Source: Janthinobacterium rivuli | GTDB taxonomy: Bacteria; Pseudomonadota; Gammaproteobacteria; Burkholderiales; Burkholderiaceae_D | NCBI RefSeq assembly: GCF_029690045.1 | Contig: NZ_CP121464.1 | Span: 3,224,001-3,288,000 of the forward strand | DNA length: 64,000 nt | Direction of reading: 5' to 3' | Program-made: the position numbers and the translations under genes | The notes under the pieces: generated by a model | Seen by the model: only the letters and a program-made list of their open reading frames with translations | What the model was told of the DNA's origin: nothing | Database searches by the model: none | Shown: positions 1 through 8,488 of the stretch, in pieces | Numbering within the stretch: position 1 is the first letter of the stretch | Layout of the letters: the number at the start of each line of letters is the position of its first letter

Positions 1-2
1 TG

Positions 3-2012
3 TTCCAGGACTATTACACCCTGCATGGCGAAGTGCCGGCCGAAAACATGGCGGCCACGCCGCAAGGCGATTTTGCGCCCGGCGTGGCGCCCAACGACTG
101 GGCCGCGTATGGCCGCTCCGGCTATGGCGACCGCTACGCGCCGGCCGCGCAGATCACGCCGGCCAACGCTGCGCAGCTGAAACAGGCGTGGGTCTACAAC
201 ACGGGTGACTTCAAGGGCCCGAACGATCCGGGCGAGATCGCCAACGAAGTCACGCCGCTGAAGGTAAACGGCATGCTGTACCTGTGCACGCCGCATAACA
301 TCGTCATCGCGCTCGATCCGGATACGGGCAAGGAAATCTGGCGCCATGATCCGAAGATCAACCGCGACGCATCGAGCTACCAGCACATGATCTGCCGCGG
401 CGTGGCCTACTGGGACGTCAACGCGGGCCGCGCCAAGGGCGACCCGGCACCCGAGGCGGCCGGCATGGAGTGCCCGCGCCGCATCCTCGCGCCCACCATG
501 GATGCCACCCTGATCGCCGTGAATGCCGATACGGGCGAAGCGTGCAAAAGCTTTGGCGAAAACGGCGTGATCGGCCTGTACCACGGCATGGGCATGAAGA
601 AGCGGGGCTTTTTGATGCCGACGTCGCCGCCGGCCGTGGCGCAGAACGTGGTGGTGATGGCCGCCAGCGTCACCGATAACTTTTCCACGGAAGAGCCGTC
701 CGGCGTGATCCGTGGCTATGATCCCGTCACGGGCAAGCTGATGTGGAACTGGGACGCCTCGAACCCCGACGACACGGCCCCGATTGCCGACGGCAAGACG
801 TACACGAACAACTCGCCCAATTCCTGGGGCGTGTCGAGCGTTGATGAAAAGCTGGGCATGGTCTACATTCCGATGGGCAATGAAACACCGGACACGTGGG
901 GCGGCAACCGCAATCCCCATGGCGAAAAATACAATAGCGCCATCGTCGCGCTGGACCTGGCGACCGGTAAAGTACGCTGGGTTTACCAGACCGTGCACCA
1001 CGATATCTGGGACATGGATATCGGCGGCCAGCCCACCCTGGTCGATATCGACACGCCGAAAGGCAAAGTGCCGTCCGTTGTGGCGACCACCAAGCGGGGC
1101 GATATCTACGTGATCGACCGCCGCGATGGCAGCCTGGTCGTGCCGGCGCCGGAAAAACCCGTGCCGACGAATAACCCGGCTCCCGGCGACCGCCTGTCGC
1201 CCACGCAGCCATTCTCGGCCCTCACTTTCTTGCCCGAGAAAAACATCAGTGAAACGGATATGTGGGGCACGACGCCGTTCGACCAGCTGGCGTGCCGCAT
1301 CATCTTCCGCCAGCACCGCTACGAAGGGCCGTTCACGCCGCAAACCGTGGCCGAAGGCAAGATCAAGGGCGCCATCATCTCGCCGGGCCCGCTCGGCATC
1401 TTCGAGTGGGGCGGGGCGGCCGTCGATCCCGTGCGTCAATTGTTGCTGGTGAACCCCGACTACATGGGCTTCCTGGAGCGCCTGGTGCCGCGCGCGCAAG
1501 CCAATGCGAAGGGCGGCACGGGCTCGGAAATGGGCTTGCAGCCGCAGACGGGTGTGCCGTTTGCCGTGGAAATCAAGCCTTTTCTTTCTCCGCTGGGCTT
1601 CCCATGCCAGGCGCCGCCGTGGGGCTATATCGCCGCCGTCGACTTGCGCACGATGAAAAAAGTCTGGATGCACAAGAACGGCACCACGCGCGACAGCGCC
1701 CCCGTGCCCATCGCCTTGCCACTGGGCGTGCCCAGCCTGGGCGGCATCAGCACCACGGGCGGCGGCGTGGCCTTCCTCAGCAGCACGCTCGACTACTATA
1801 TCCGCGGCTACGATGTGCGCAACGGCAAGACCGTGTGGAAAGCCCGCCTGCCGGCCGGCGGCCAGGCTACGCCAATGAGTTACGTGTCAGACAAGACGGG
1901 CAAGCAATATGTCGTCGTCATGGCCGGCGGCCACGGTTCGCTGGGGACGAAGATGGGCGATAGCCTGGTGGCGTTTGCCTTGCCGGATGAGGCGGTGGAG
2001 AAGAAAAAGTAA
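3..2012 (+). CDS. gcd: PQQ-dependent glucose dehydrogenase, 5' truncated by the window
   Basis: Membrane-bound quinoprotein that oxidises aldoses such as glucose in the periplasm and passes electrons to ubiquinone. The open frame runs in from the left edge (FQDYYTLHGE before the first internal start codon), so only the PQQ beta-propeller domain is here and the N-terminal membrane anchor lies outside. Visible family signatures are HHDIWDMDIGGQPTL, which holds the conserved catalytic Asp region of Gcd, and TTKRGDIYVIDRRDG, which matches the conserved PQQ-contacting Lys segment. The repeated 'VALDLATGKVRW'-type blades are typical of the propeller. The C-terminus is complete and ends in VEKKK. 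It converges on the next gene across an 80-bp gap that holds a palindromic repeat. Confidence 0.93.
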   Translation, partial: FQDYYTLHGEVPAENMAATPQGDFAPGVAPNDWAAYGRSGYGDRYAPAAQITPANAAQLKQAWVYNTGDFKGPNDPGEIANEVTPLKVNGMLYLCTPHNIVIALDPDTGKEIWRHDPKINRDASSYQHMICRGVAYWDVNAGRAKGDPAPEAAGMECPRRILAPTMDATLIAVNADTGEACKSFGENGVIGLYHGMGMKKRGFLMPTSPPAVAQNVVVMAASVTDNFSTEEPSGVIRGYDPVTGKLMWNWDASNPDDTAPIADGKTYTNNSPNSWGVSSVDEKLGMVYIPMGNETPDTWGGNRNPHGEKYNSAIVALDLATGKVRWVYQTVHHDIWDMDIGGQPTLVDIDTPKGKVPSVVATTKRGDIYVIDRRDGSLVVPAPEKPVPTNNPAPGDRLSPTQPFSALTFLPEKNISETDMWGTTPFDQLACRIIFRQHRYEGPFTPQTVAEGKIKGAIISPGPLGIFEWGGAAVDPVRQLLLVNPDYMGFLERLVPRAQANAKGGTGSEMGLQPQTGVPFAVEIKPFLSPLGFPCQAPPWGYIAAVDLRTMKKVWMHKNGTTRDSAPVPIALPLGVPSLGGISTTGGGVAFLSSTLDYYIRGYDVRNGKTVWKARLPAGGQATPMSYVSDKTGKQYVVVMAGGHGSLGTKMGDSLVAFALPDEAVEKKK

Positions 2013-2064
2013 AGGGCTTAATGTGCATGCTGCGGGATGCTTGGAGCCCACAGGCAAAGAGCTG

Positions 2065-2089
2065 GGGTCAGACCCCACGGGTCTGACCC
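2065..2089. repeat. Perfect inverted repeat, REP-like, between convergent genes
   Basis: Two 11-bp arms, GGGTCAGACCC and GGGTCTGACCC, are exact reverse complements separated by CAC. Each arm is itself close to palindromic. It sits in the short gap between the convergent gcd and DUF748 genes. It could act as a bidirectional transcript end or be a copy of a dispersed REP-type element. No T-run follows on either strand, and I saw no second copy in this window. Confidence 0.6.
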
Positions 2090-2095
2090 TAGATT

Positions 2096-5000
2096 TTATT
2101 GCGCTGCCAATCCCAGTTTCAGTCCCACCAGCTTGCCCGGCGCGGCATCGGTTTTTTCCGGCGCACCCGCGCTGACCCTGGCCGCAGGCGTGCCGTCCTG
2201 TTGCAGGGCGGCCAGAATCGCCGCGCTGCGCTGGGTGCCCAGCTTGCTCAAGGCGTCGGCTGGCAGCGGTTGCTTGGCTTCCAGTTGCTCGCGCAAGCCG
2301 TTGTAGAAGGCGCCCGTGTCGGCCACTTGCGGCTCGCCTTCGATCAGCTTGCCCAGGCGTTGGAATACGGGGATTTTTGCCGGAGCCGATGCGGCAGCTG
2401 ATGCCGACGCTGCTACGGGCGCCGCCGATTCCGCCGCCTTTTTCTGCTTGTCCAGCTCGGCCTTGCCGAAGCGCTCGCCGTACAGGTCGCGCAGGGCTCC
2501 CCGTATCTTGCGTTCGCCCAGGTTCAACGGTCCCGGTTCCTCGCCCGCTTCCAGCTTGATGCCGGCCTTGGCGGCGATGGCGCGGCGCACGGCTTGGGCG
2601 CGCAGGGCGGCCCCGTCCGTGTCGCTGTACTGGCCCGGCACGGCCAGCCTCAGCTGTTCGCGCTTGGCCAGGATTTGCGCCACTTGCTTGAGCTTTTCCC
2701 GCTCGGGCGGCAGCAGCACGGCGCTGCCCGCATCGAAGTCGATAGCTTCGAGCTTGTCGGCGCTGATGCCAAGCAAGTTGCCCAGCGCGCGGAACGGCGC
2801 CGTGACGATTTTCGTCAGCACATTGCCCACGGCTTTCCAGATCAGGGCGCCATAGCTGAATTGCGGGTCATTCATGTCGCCCGACACGGGCAAGCCCAGG
2901 TCGATGCGCCCGTCGCTATCCTTGAGGATGGCCAGCGCCAGTTCCAAGGGCAGCTTCAGGGCGTCCGGGCTGTCGATGCGCTCGCCCAGGGTCAGTTTGT
3001 CGAGCACGATCTGGTTGGTGCCGTCGAGCTGGCGGTTGCGCACCTTGTATTGCAAGTCCAGCGAAATCTTGCCTTCGGCCACCTTGTAGCCGGCGAACTT
3101 CATCGTGTACGGCGAGGCGGAGACCATGTCGACGTTCTTGAAGACCACGTTCAAGTCCGTGTTGTCGGTCGGGGCGAAGGGATTGAGCTGGCCGCGCACG
3201 CGGGCCAGGCCGAATTCGTCGATGCGGCCATCAAGTTCGATCTGGCTGCGCGCATCGCGTTTCGTGGACAGGCCCGTGACGACGCCATTGAGTTCATAGA
3301 TCTTGGCGGCGAACTGGGGCCGCAAGCTGAGGTCGGCAAAGTCCAGCTTGGCGTTTTGCAGGCGCACGCGGCGCACGCGCACGGGGAAGGCGGCGTCGGC
3401 CGCCGGCGTGGCGGTGGCCGCAGGAGCGGGGGCCGTGGCCGTGGCAGGCTCGGGCGCCTTCACCAGCAGGCGCTGCGCGTTCAGGCTGCGGTCGTTTTCG
3501 ATGATCAGCTGGGCGTTCGGTTCGACCACGCGCAGTTCGGGGATGTCGACAAAGTCGGGACCCACGCTGGCCGTCAGCTTGTCGGCGCGCACGCTTTTCC
3601 ACGAGGCGAAGCGTTTGCCATCCGTTTCATTGAGCACGAGGCCGGCGATATCGACGCCGCCCTCATAGCGCACTTTCGGCGCTTTCGGCGCGCCGCCGCC
3701 CGTCGTCAGTCGGCCGCTGCCGGAAAGCGAGCCGCCCGCCAGTTTCAGTTTGATATGTTGCGCCAGCAACGGTTGCACAGGGGCCAGGGTCAGCTGTTTC
3801 AAATTCAGTTGCGCATCGACGGCGCCCGTGCCCGGCACGAACTTGCCGTTGGCCGTGAGCAAGCCGCCTTCGCGCAGGCCCACGCCCAGCTCGAACGGCA
3901 GCGCCTGTTTCATATCATTGCTGACGTTGTGCAGGGACAAACGGGCATCCTGCAGGTTACCCTTGATGCCAGTGCCCGCATCATCGAAACGGGCGCCGAA
4001 CTTGCTCAGTTCTACCTTGTCTATCTTGGTGGACCAGGGCGCGGATGGGGCGTCCTTGGCAGTGTCGGCTTTGCCGGAAGCAAATACGGGCAGCTTTTGC
4101 GCAATCGCGAATTCTCCCAGGCGGTTGCGCGCCAGGTCGATCTGCGCGCCGCTGGCCGTCACGGCGCCCACGTGCACGGTATGCGCCGCCAGGTCGATCT
4201 TGCCTTCCGTAACGCCCAGTTGCTGCAGCTTGAACGGCGTTTGCGCGCCCCGTTGCATGGCCAGATCTGCCAAGCTGAAATTTGCGCCGTCGATCACGGT
4301 AGCCATGCCCGCTGGCGCTTGCTGCAAGCCCAGCTGCAGCTGCAGTTGCAACTGCTTCGCGCTCAATTGCAGGGCCGGCGAGACGGTTTCATCGATGGCG
4401 GACACATCCACATTGGCCAGCGCCAGCTGTTTCAAGTCCACTTTCCATTGACCTGGCTTGGCTGGTGCGGCGGGGGCTGTGTCGGCTGGTGCGGGATTAC
4501 CCGGCAGCATCAGGTTCGCCACGTCGATCTCGCCCTTGCTGTCGCGGCGCACGGCCACCTTGCCACCGTACAGATTGATTTTATCCACGGTGACCTTCTG
4601 GCGCGCCAGGTCCACGTTCACGCCGGCGATGCCCAGGGTGTCCAGCGACGTAAAGGCGTCGCTCTTGCCACTTTGTACCAGCGCCAGGTCGCGCAAGGCC
4701 AGGCCCGCACCTTTGACGGTCGCTTCCAGCTTGCCGTCGGCATAGGAAAAGGCGTAGGGCAGGCGCGCCGACAGCTTGCCGCTGGTCACTAGCGCGCGCG
4801 TGTACGCTTTCAAATAGGCCGCCAGGCCGGGCAGGGAAGCGTCGTTCAGTATCAGTTCGCCTTCGCCACGGATCGGGCTCAGTGAAGCCGTGCCGCGCCA
4901 GTGCAGCTTGCCGCCGCGCGCCGCGTCGGCGCTGAGGCTGTAGCTGCCGTTGGCGTCGGGCAGGGTGGAGATATTATCGAGCGTAAAGTTGATCGGCGTG

Positions 5001-5551
5001 AAGTTGTCCGCATAGCCGGCCTTCTGGTCTTGCCAGTCGACTTTGCCTTGCTCCAGCGCAAAGTGGGCGATGACGAGGCGCGGCATGCCGCCTTCGCTTT
5101 TTTCCGGATGCTTGCGTTGCCAGGTGGCCAGCACTTCGGCCAGGTTGAACTTGCCGTCCGGCGTGATCGTCAGCTGGGCTTGCGGGGCCGTGATACGGAT
5201 TTCCGCCAGGCTCCAGGCGCGGCGCACGATGGATTTCCATTCCAGCTGCACGGCCAGGGCGCCGATGGACAGTAGCGGTGCATTGTTTGCGCTAGCCGCT
5301 TCCTTGAACGCGATCTGGTCCGCTTCCAGGCGCAAGGTAAACGGGTTGAAGCGCACGTCGCCTATGCTGGCCTGGCGCGTGAGTTCTTTCTCGGCAAATT
5401 TAGGCAGCTGGTTTTTGATGACGTAGGGCACCAGCCAGAAGCCGGCCGCGCTGTAGGCGGCCAGGGCGCAGCCTGTGCCGACGGCCCAGCGCTGCCAGCG
5501 TTTCCAGCGAAATGTTTTCGTCTGCACGCTTTTGTTGTCGATTGTGTTCAC
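2096..5551 (-). CDS. AsmA-like DUF748 envelope protein
   Basis: Large envelope protein of the DUF748/AsmA-like class. Related proteins bridge or organise the cell envelope and are linked to lipid transport, but the role here is inferred. The start is taken as GTG at 5551 (1151 residues) because AAAGG lies just upstream; the same frame stays open upstream to about 5695. One membrane segment (about residues 20-42, ALAAYSAAGFWLVPYVI) is followed by long beta-rich repeats with LDNISTL and LNLKQLTL-type strands. A C-terminal OmpA-like portion (IDFDAGSAVLLPPEREKLKQ) is followed by an Ala-rich tail, as in other DUF748 proteins. It is transcribed divergently from the siderophore receptor. A long antisense open frame over it is a GC artefact. 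Confidence 0.85.
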   Translation of the reverse strand: MNTIDNKSVQTKTFRWKRWQRWAVGTGCALAAYSAAGFWLVPYVIKNQLPKFAEKELTRQASIGDVRFNPFTLRLEADQIAFKEAASANNAPLLSIGALAVQLEWKSIVRRAWSLAEIRITAPQAQLTITPDGKFNLAEVLATWQRKHPEKSEGGMPRLVIAHFALEQGKVDWQDQKAGYADNFTPINFTLDNISTLPDANGSYSLSADAARGGKLHWRGTASLSPIRGEGELILNDASLPGLAAYLKAYTRALVTSGKLSARLPYAFSYADGKLEATVKGAGLALRDLALVQSGKSDAFTSLDTLGIAGVNVDLARQKVTVDKINLYGGKVAVRRDSKGEIDVANLMLPGNPAPADTAPAAPAKPGQWKVDLKQLALANVDVSAIDETVSPALQLSAKQLQLQLQLGLQQAPAGMATVIDGANFSLADLAMQRGAQTPFKLQQLGVTEGKIDLAAHTVHVGAVTASGAQIDLARNRLGEFAIAQKLPVFASGKADTAKDAPSAPWSTKIDKVELSKFGARFDDAGTGIKGNLQDARLSLHNVSNDMKQALPFELGVGLREGGLLTANGKFVPGTGAVDAQLNLKQLTLAPVQPLLAQHIKLKLAGGSLSGSGRLTTGGGAPKAPKVRYEGGVDIAGLVLNETDGKRFASWKSVRADKLTASVGPDFVDIPELRVVEPNAQLIIENDRSLNAQRLLVKAPEPATATAPAPAATATPAADAAFPVRVRRVRLQNAKLDFADLSLRPQFAAKIYELNGVVTGLSTKRDARSQIELDGRIDEFGLARVRGQLNPFAPTDNTDLNVVFKNVDMVSASPYTMKFAGYKVAEGKISLDLQYKVRNRQLDGTNQIVLDKLTLGERIDSPDALKLPLELALAILKDSDGRIDLGLPVSGDMNDPQFSYGALIWKAVGNVLTKIVTAPFRALGNLLGISADKLEAIDFDAGSAVLLPPEREKLKQVAQILAKREQLRLAVPGQYSDTDGAALRAQAVRRAIAAKAGIKLEAGEEPGPLNLGERKIRGALRDLYGERFGKAELDKQKKAAESAAPVAASASAAASAPAKIPVFQRLGKLIEGEPQVADTGAFYNGLREQLEAKQPLPADALSKLGTQRSAAILAALQQDGTPAARVSAGAPEKTDAAPGKLVGLKLGLAAQ

Positions 5552-5713
5552 GAACTTACCTTTTGATCTTGTTAGATGGCACGTCTTGCGCGCCGTGACT
5601 GTCAGTATGCCTCTTTGCGGCCTCGTCTGCAAAATCCAAACGTGTTTAAGTGATAACAGGCGCCTAAGGGAGCTAGTTTCTTCTATAAAACTCACACAAA
5701 CTCACTCTTACTT

Positions 5714-5732
5714 GATAATGATTCTCATTATC
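5714..5732. promoter_or_regulatory. Fur box upstream of siderophore receptor
   Basis: GATAATGATTCTCATTATC differs from the classical 19-bp Fur operator at only two central positions. It lies about 64 bp before the start codon of the TonB receptor at 5796 and about 160 bp upstream of the divergent DUF748 start. Iron-dependent repression of the receptor is the expected role; an effect on the divergent gene is possible. Confidence 0.9.
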
Positions 5733-5795
5733 GGTATCATGTCCGCTAACCGTAAGTTCTCATCCGCACTATTTTCTCATTGAAAGCCTGATGTC

Positions 5796-7940
5796 ATGCC
5801 TGTCGTCACTCCTCGTACCCGCTTACTTCCAGTCGCCGCAGCCCTGTCGCTGGCCTTCGCTTCCCACGCCGTGCTGGCGGCCAATGCAGCCGGCGGCCAG
5901 GACGAGCCGACGGCTGGCGATGAGAAAGTCATGCAAGCCGTGCAAGTGACGGGCGCCCGCGCGCAAGGACTGGTGCCGCTGACCACGGAGGCGGGAAGTT
6001 TCCGTGGCGCCAGCATCATGGACGTGCCGTCGACCGTCAACGTGATCACGCGCGAATTGCTGGAGCAGCAAGCCGTGTCCGGCCTGTACGACGCCGTGCG
6101 TAACACGGCCGGCGTGACGCGCCAGCAAAACGGGGGAGAGACGTGGGATCAGCTGGTGATACGCGGCATCGCCGTGGAAAACCGCACGAATTACCGCCTC
6201 AACGGTTCCCTGCCCATCATGAACTTCTCGCAAGTACCCATGGAAAACAAGGAGCGGGTGGAAGTGCTGAAGGGCGCCTCGGCCCTGTACTACGGTTTTA
6301 CGTCGCCAGCCGGCGTCGTCAATTTCGTTACCAAGCGGGCCGGCAGCCAGCCCGTCACGAGCATGGGCTTGAGCCTCGATGACCGTGGCAGTGCCGTGGC
6401 GAACGTCGACGTGGCGCGCCGCTTTGGCGCGCAACAGGAATTCGGCGTGCGCGTGAATGCGGCCGGCGGCACCCTGGGTTCCTACCTCGACCATGTCGGC
6501 AACGGCAACCGCCGCTTCCTTTCCACGGCACTCGACTGGAGAGTAACGAACAAATTGCTGCTCAAGGCCGACCTGGAATACGAGCGCCGCAGGGTGACGG
6601 AGCAGGCGGGCGTGGCCTTGCCCACGGCCGTGAAAGGCGTGATCCGCTTGCCGCGCGCCGTCGATCCACGCCAGTTGATCGGCCCCGACTGGTCGAATTT
6701 CGAAGCACAAACGAAAAACGCGCAATTGCGCGCCGACTACGCCATCGCCGATGGCTGGGCCTTGACGGTGGAGGCGGGCCACTCGGAAACGGCGCGCGAC
6801 CGCCGCCTGGCCATCTTCCGGCTGAACAACGCTGCCGCGCTGGCCACGGGCGCGGGCCGCATCACGGGCAATATCCAGCACAGCGTGATGGCGTCGGACT
6901 TGCTGCGCACGGAACTGGCCGGCAATTTTAATACGGGCTTCGTTGCCCACGAACTGACTCTGGGCGCCTCGCGCACGGACAAGTCGCAAGATGCTATCTA
7001 CCAAAGCAATTACACGATCGCCTCGCAAAACCTGTACAACCCGGTCCCCGTGACGAATGTCGTGTTCGGTCCCAAACCGACGGTGCCGACGACGGCCGCG
7101 CTCGACACGCGCGACACGGGCTTGTACGCGCTCGACCGCATGGTTTTCAGCCAGCAATGGCAAAGCGTCATCGGCGTGCGCCGCAGCAGCTATCAAAGCG
7201 ACCAAGGCGCCAGCCACTACGACGTCAGCAAGACGACGCCGATGGCCTCGTTGATCTACAAGGCCACGCCCGAGCTGTCGTTCTATGCGTCCACGGCGCG
7301 GGGGCTGGAAGAGGGCGAGACGGGCCCGACGGGCACCGTCAACCAGGGCGTCAAGATGGCGCCCGGCGTGAGTAAACAAAAGGAACTGGGCGCGCGCTGG
7401 CTGACGCCGGGCGGCACTTTGGTTTCCGCCGCCTTGTTCGACATCACGCGCCCCGGCTACTACACGAATGCCGGCAATGTGTTCACGTCGGACGGTGAAC
7501 AGCGCTACCGTGGCCTGGAACTGTCGACCCAGGGCAAGCTGACGCGTCAGTTGTCGTGGCAGACCTCGGCCCAGTTCCTCGACCCTCGCTTTGCGCACAT
7601 CAATGCCGACTACAACGGCAAGGCGCCGGAAAACGCGTCGAAACGCACGGCCAGCGCCTTCCTCGCTTACGCGTTTGACGCCGTGCCGGGCCTGTCCGTC
7701 AACGGCGGCGCGTATTACTACAGCGCCCGTCCCGTCAACGACCTGAACCAGGCCTTCTTAGGTGGCGTGAGCCTGTTCAGCGCCGGCGCCCGCTATGCGA
7801 GCCGCGTGCTGGACAAGGCCGTCGTGTGGCAGCTGAATGTGGAAAATGCGGCCGGCAAGCGCTACTGGGCCGGCGCCGGCACGCGTTTGGCGTCGGGCGC
7901 GCCGCGCGCCATCAAGCTGAGCATGAAGGTCGATTTGTAA
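5796..7940 (+). CDS. TonB-dependent siderophore receptor
   Basis: Outer-membrane receptor (714 residues) for import of a ferric siderophore, energised by TonB-ExbBD. A signal peptide (residues 1 to about 29, ending AVLAANA) is followed by a TonB-box-like stretch (MQAVQVTG). The plug domain (GASIMDVPSTVNVITRELLEQQ, RNTAGVTRQQNGGETWDQLVIRG, GASALYYGFTSPAGVVNFVTKR) is that of the FhuA/FoxA/FpvA-type siderophore receptors. The barrel ends in KLSMKVDL, with a terminal Leu instead of the usual Phe or Trp. There is no N-terminal secretin/STN extension, so sigma/anti-sigma signalling is not expected. The ligand cannot be told from the sequence. The Fur box upstream supports iron control. Confidence 0.92.
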   Translation: MPVVTPRTRLLPVAAALSLAFASHAVLAANAAGGQDEPTAGDEKVMQAVQVTGARAQGLVPLTTEAGSFRGASIMDVPSTVNVITRELLEQQAVSGLYDAVRNTAGVTRQQNGGETWDQLVIRGIAVENRTNYRLNGSLPIMNFSQVPMENKERVEVLKGASALYYGFTSPAGVVNFVTKRAGSQPVTSMGLSLDDRGSAVANVDVARRFGAQQEFGVRVNAAGGTLGSYLDHVGNGNRRFLSTALDWRVTNKLLLKADLEYERRRVTEQAGVALPTAVKGVIRLPRAVDPRQLIGPDWSNFEAQTKNAQLRADYAIADGWALTVEAGHSETARDRRLAIFRLNNAAALATGAGRITGNIQHSVMASDLLRTELAGNFNTGFVAHELTLGASRTDKSQDAIYQSNYTIASQNLYNPVPVTNVVFGPKPTVPTTAALDTRDTGLYALDRMVFSQQWQSVIGVRRSSYQSDQGASHYDVSKTTPMASLIYKATPELSFYASTARGLEEGETGPTGTVNQGVKMAPGVSKQKELGARWLTPGGTLVSAALFDITRPGYYTNAGNVFTSDGEQRYRGLELSTQGKLTRQLSWQTSAQFLDPRFAHINADYNGKAPENASKRTASAFLAYAFDAVPGLSVNGGAYYYSARPVNDLNQAFLGGVSLFSAGARYASRVLDKAVVWQLNVENAAGKRYWAGAGTRLASGAPRAIKLSMKVDL

Positions 7941-7995
7941 GCAAGGTTTGACTTGCGCCCTGTGCGCAGGGGCCTTGCGCTGATACAATGTTGCC

Positions 7996-8391
7996 ATGTT
8001 CATCAGCAAAGGCAAGGCCAGCATTGTCCTGTGGATCGCGTGTATCGCCATCTTCCTGGCCACGCTCGCCCCTACGGTGTCGCGCGCGCTGACGGTCGCC
8101 AGCGGCCTGGCCGTGCCCAGCCTGGAAATCTGTTCGGTGGCGGGCGGCATGAATATGCTGCCCGCAACATTCAATACCGACGCCCCCGATACCTCCAAGG
8201 GCGGCATGCGCATGGGCGATTGCCCGTGCTGCAGCATGCATGCCGACACCTTGTCGATGCCGCCCACGACCCTCGTGCTCGCTTCCGGAGAAATCCTCAC
8301 GGGCTTGCTGCCCGAGCTGTTCTACCAATCCGCCACACCCCTGTTTGCCTGGACGCCTGTCCAGCCTCGCGGTCCGCCCGCCGCTTTCTGA
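7996..8391 (+). CDS. DUF2946 family protein, probable copper-associated small protein
   Basis: A 131-residue protein with an N-terminal hydrophobic segment (SIVLWIACIAIFLATLAPTV) and a CPCCSMHA motif, the Cys/His signature of the DUF2946 family. Members are often encoded beside TonB-dependent copper receptors and are thought to be periplasmic or membrane-bound metal-handling proteins; the exact role is unknown. The Met/Cys/His-rich middle (GGMRMGDCPCCSMHADTLSM) would suit copper binding. It lies 97 bp before the OprC-like receptor gene in the same direction, so the two probably share a transcript. No clear ribosome site precedes the ATG at 7996. Confidence 0.75.
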   Translation: MFISKGKASIVLWIACIAIFLATLAPTVSRALTVASGLAVPSLEICSVAGGMNMLPATFNTDAPDTSKGGMRMGDCPCCSMHADTLSMPPTTLVLASGEILTGLLPELFYQSATPLFAWTPVQPRGPPAAF

Positions 8392-8488
8392 TCTGTCCTT
8401 TCCCTGAACTGCCTTGTGCCGCGCGGCAATGTGCTGTGCTGCGCTTGCGCCTGTTCGTCTTGCCCATACAGAATCTGAAAGCAGCACC

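Noticed and set aside
2594..4792. A 732-residue open frame on the + strand over the DUF748 gene
   Set aside because: It lies wholly antisense to a well-supported gene. Its composition is that of a GC-rich shadow frame and no domain is recognisable.
5823..7598. A 591-residue minus-strand frame over the siderophore receptor
   Set aside because: Antisense shadow of a clear TonB receptor. Arg/Ala/His-rich with no domain.
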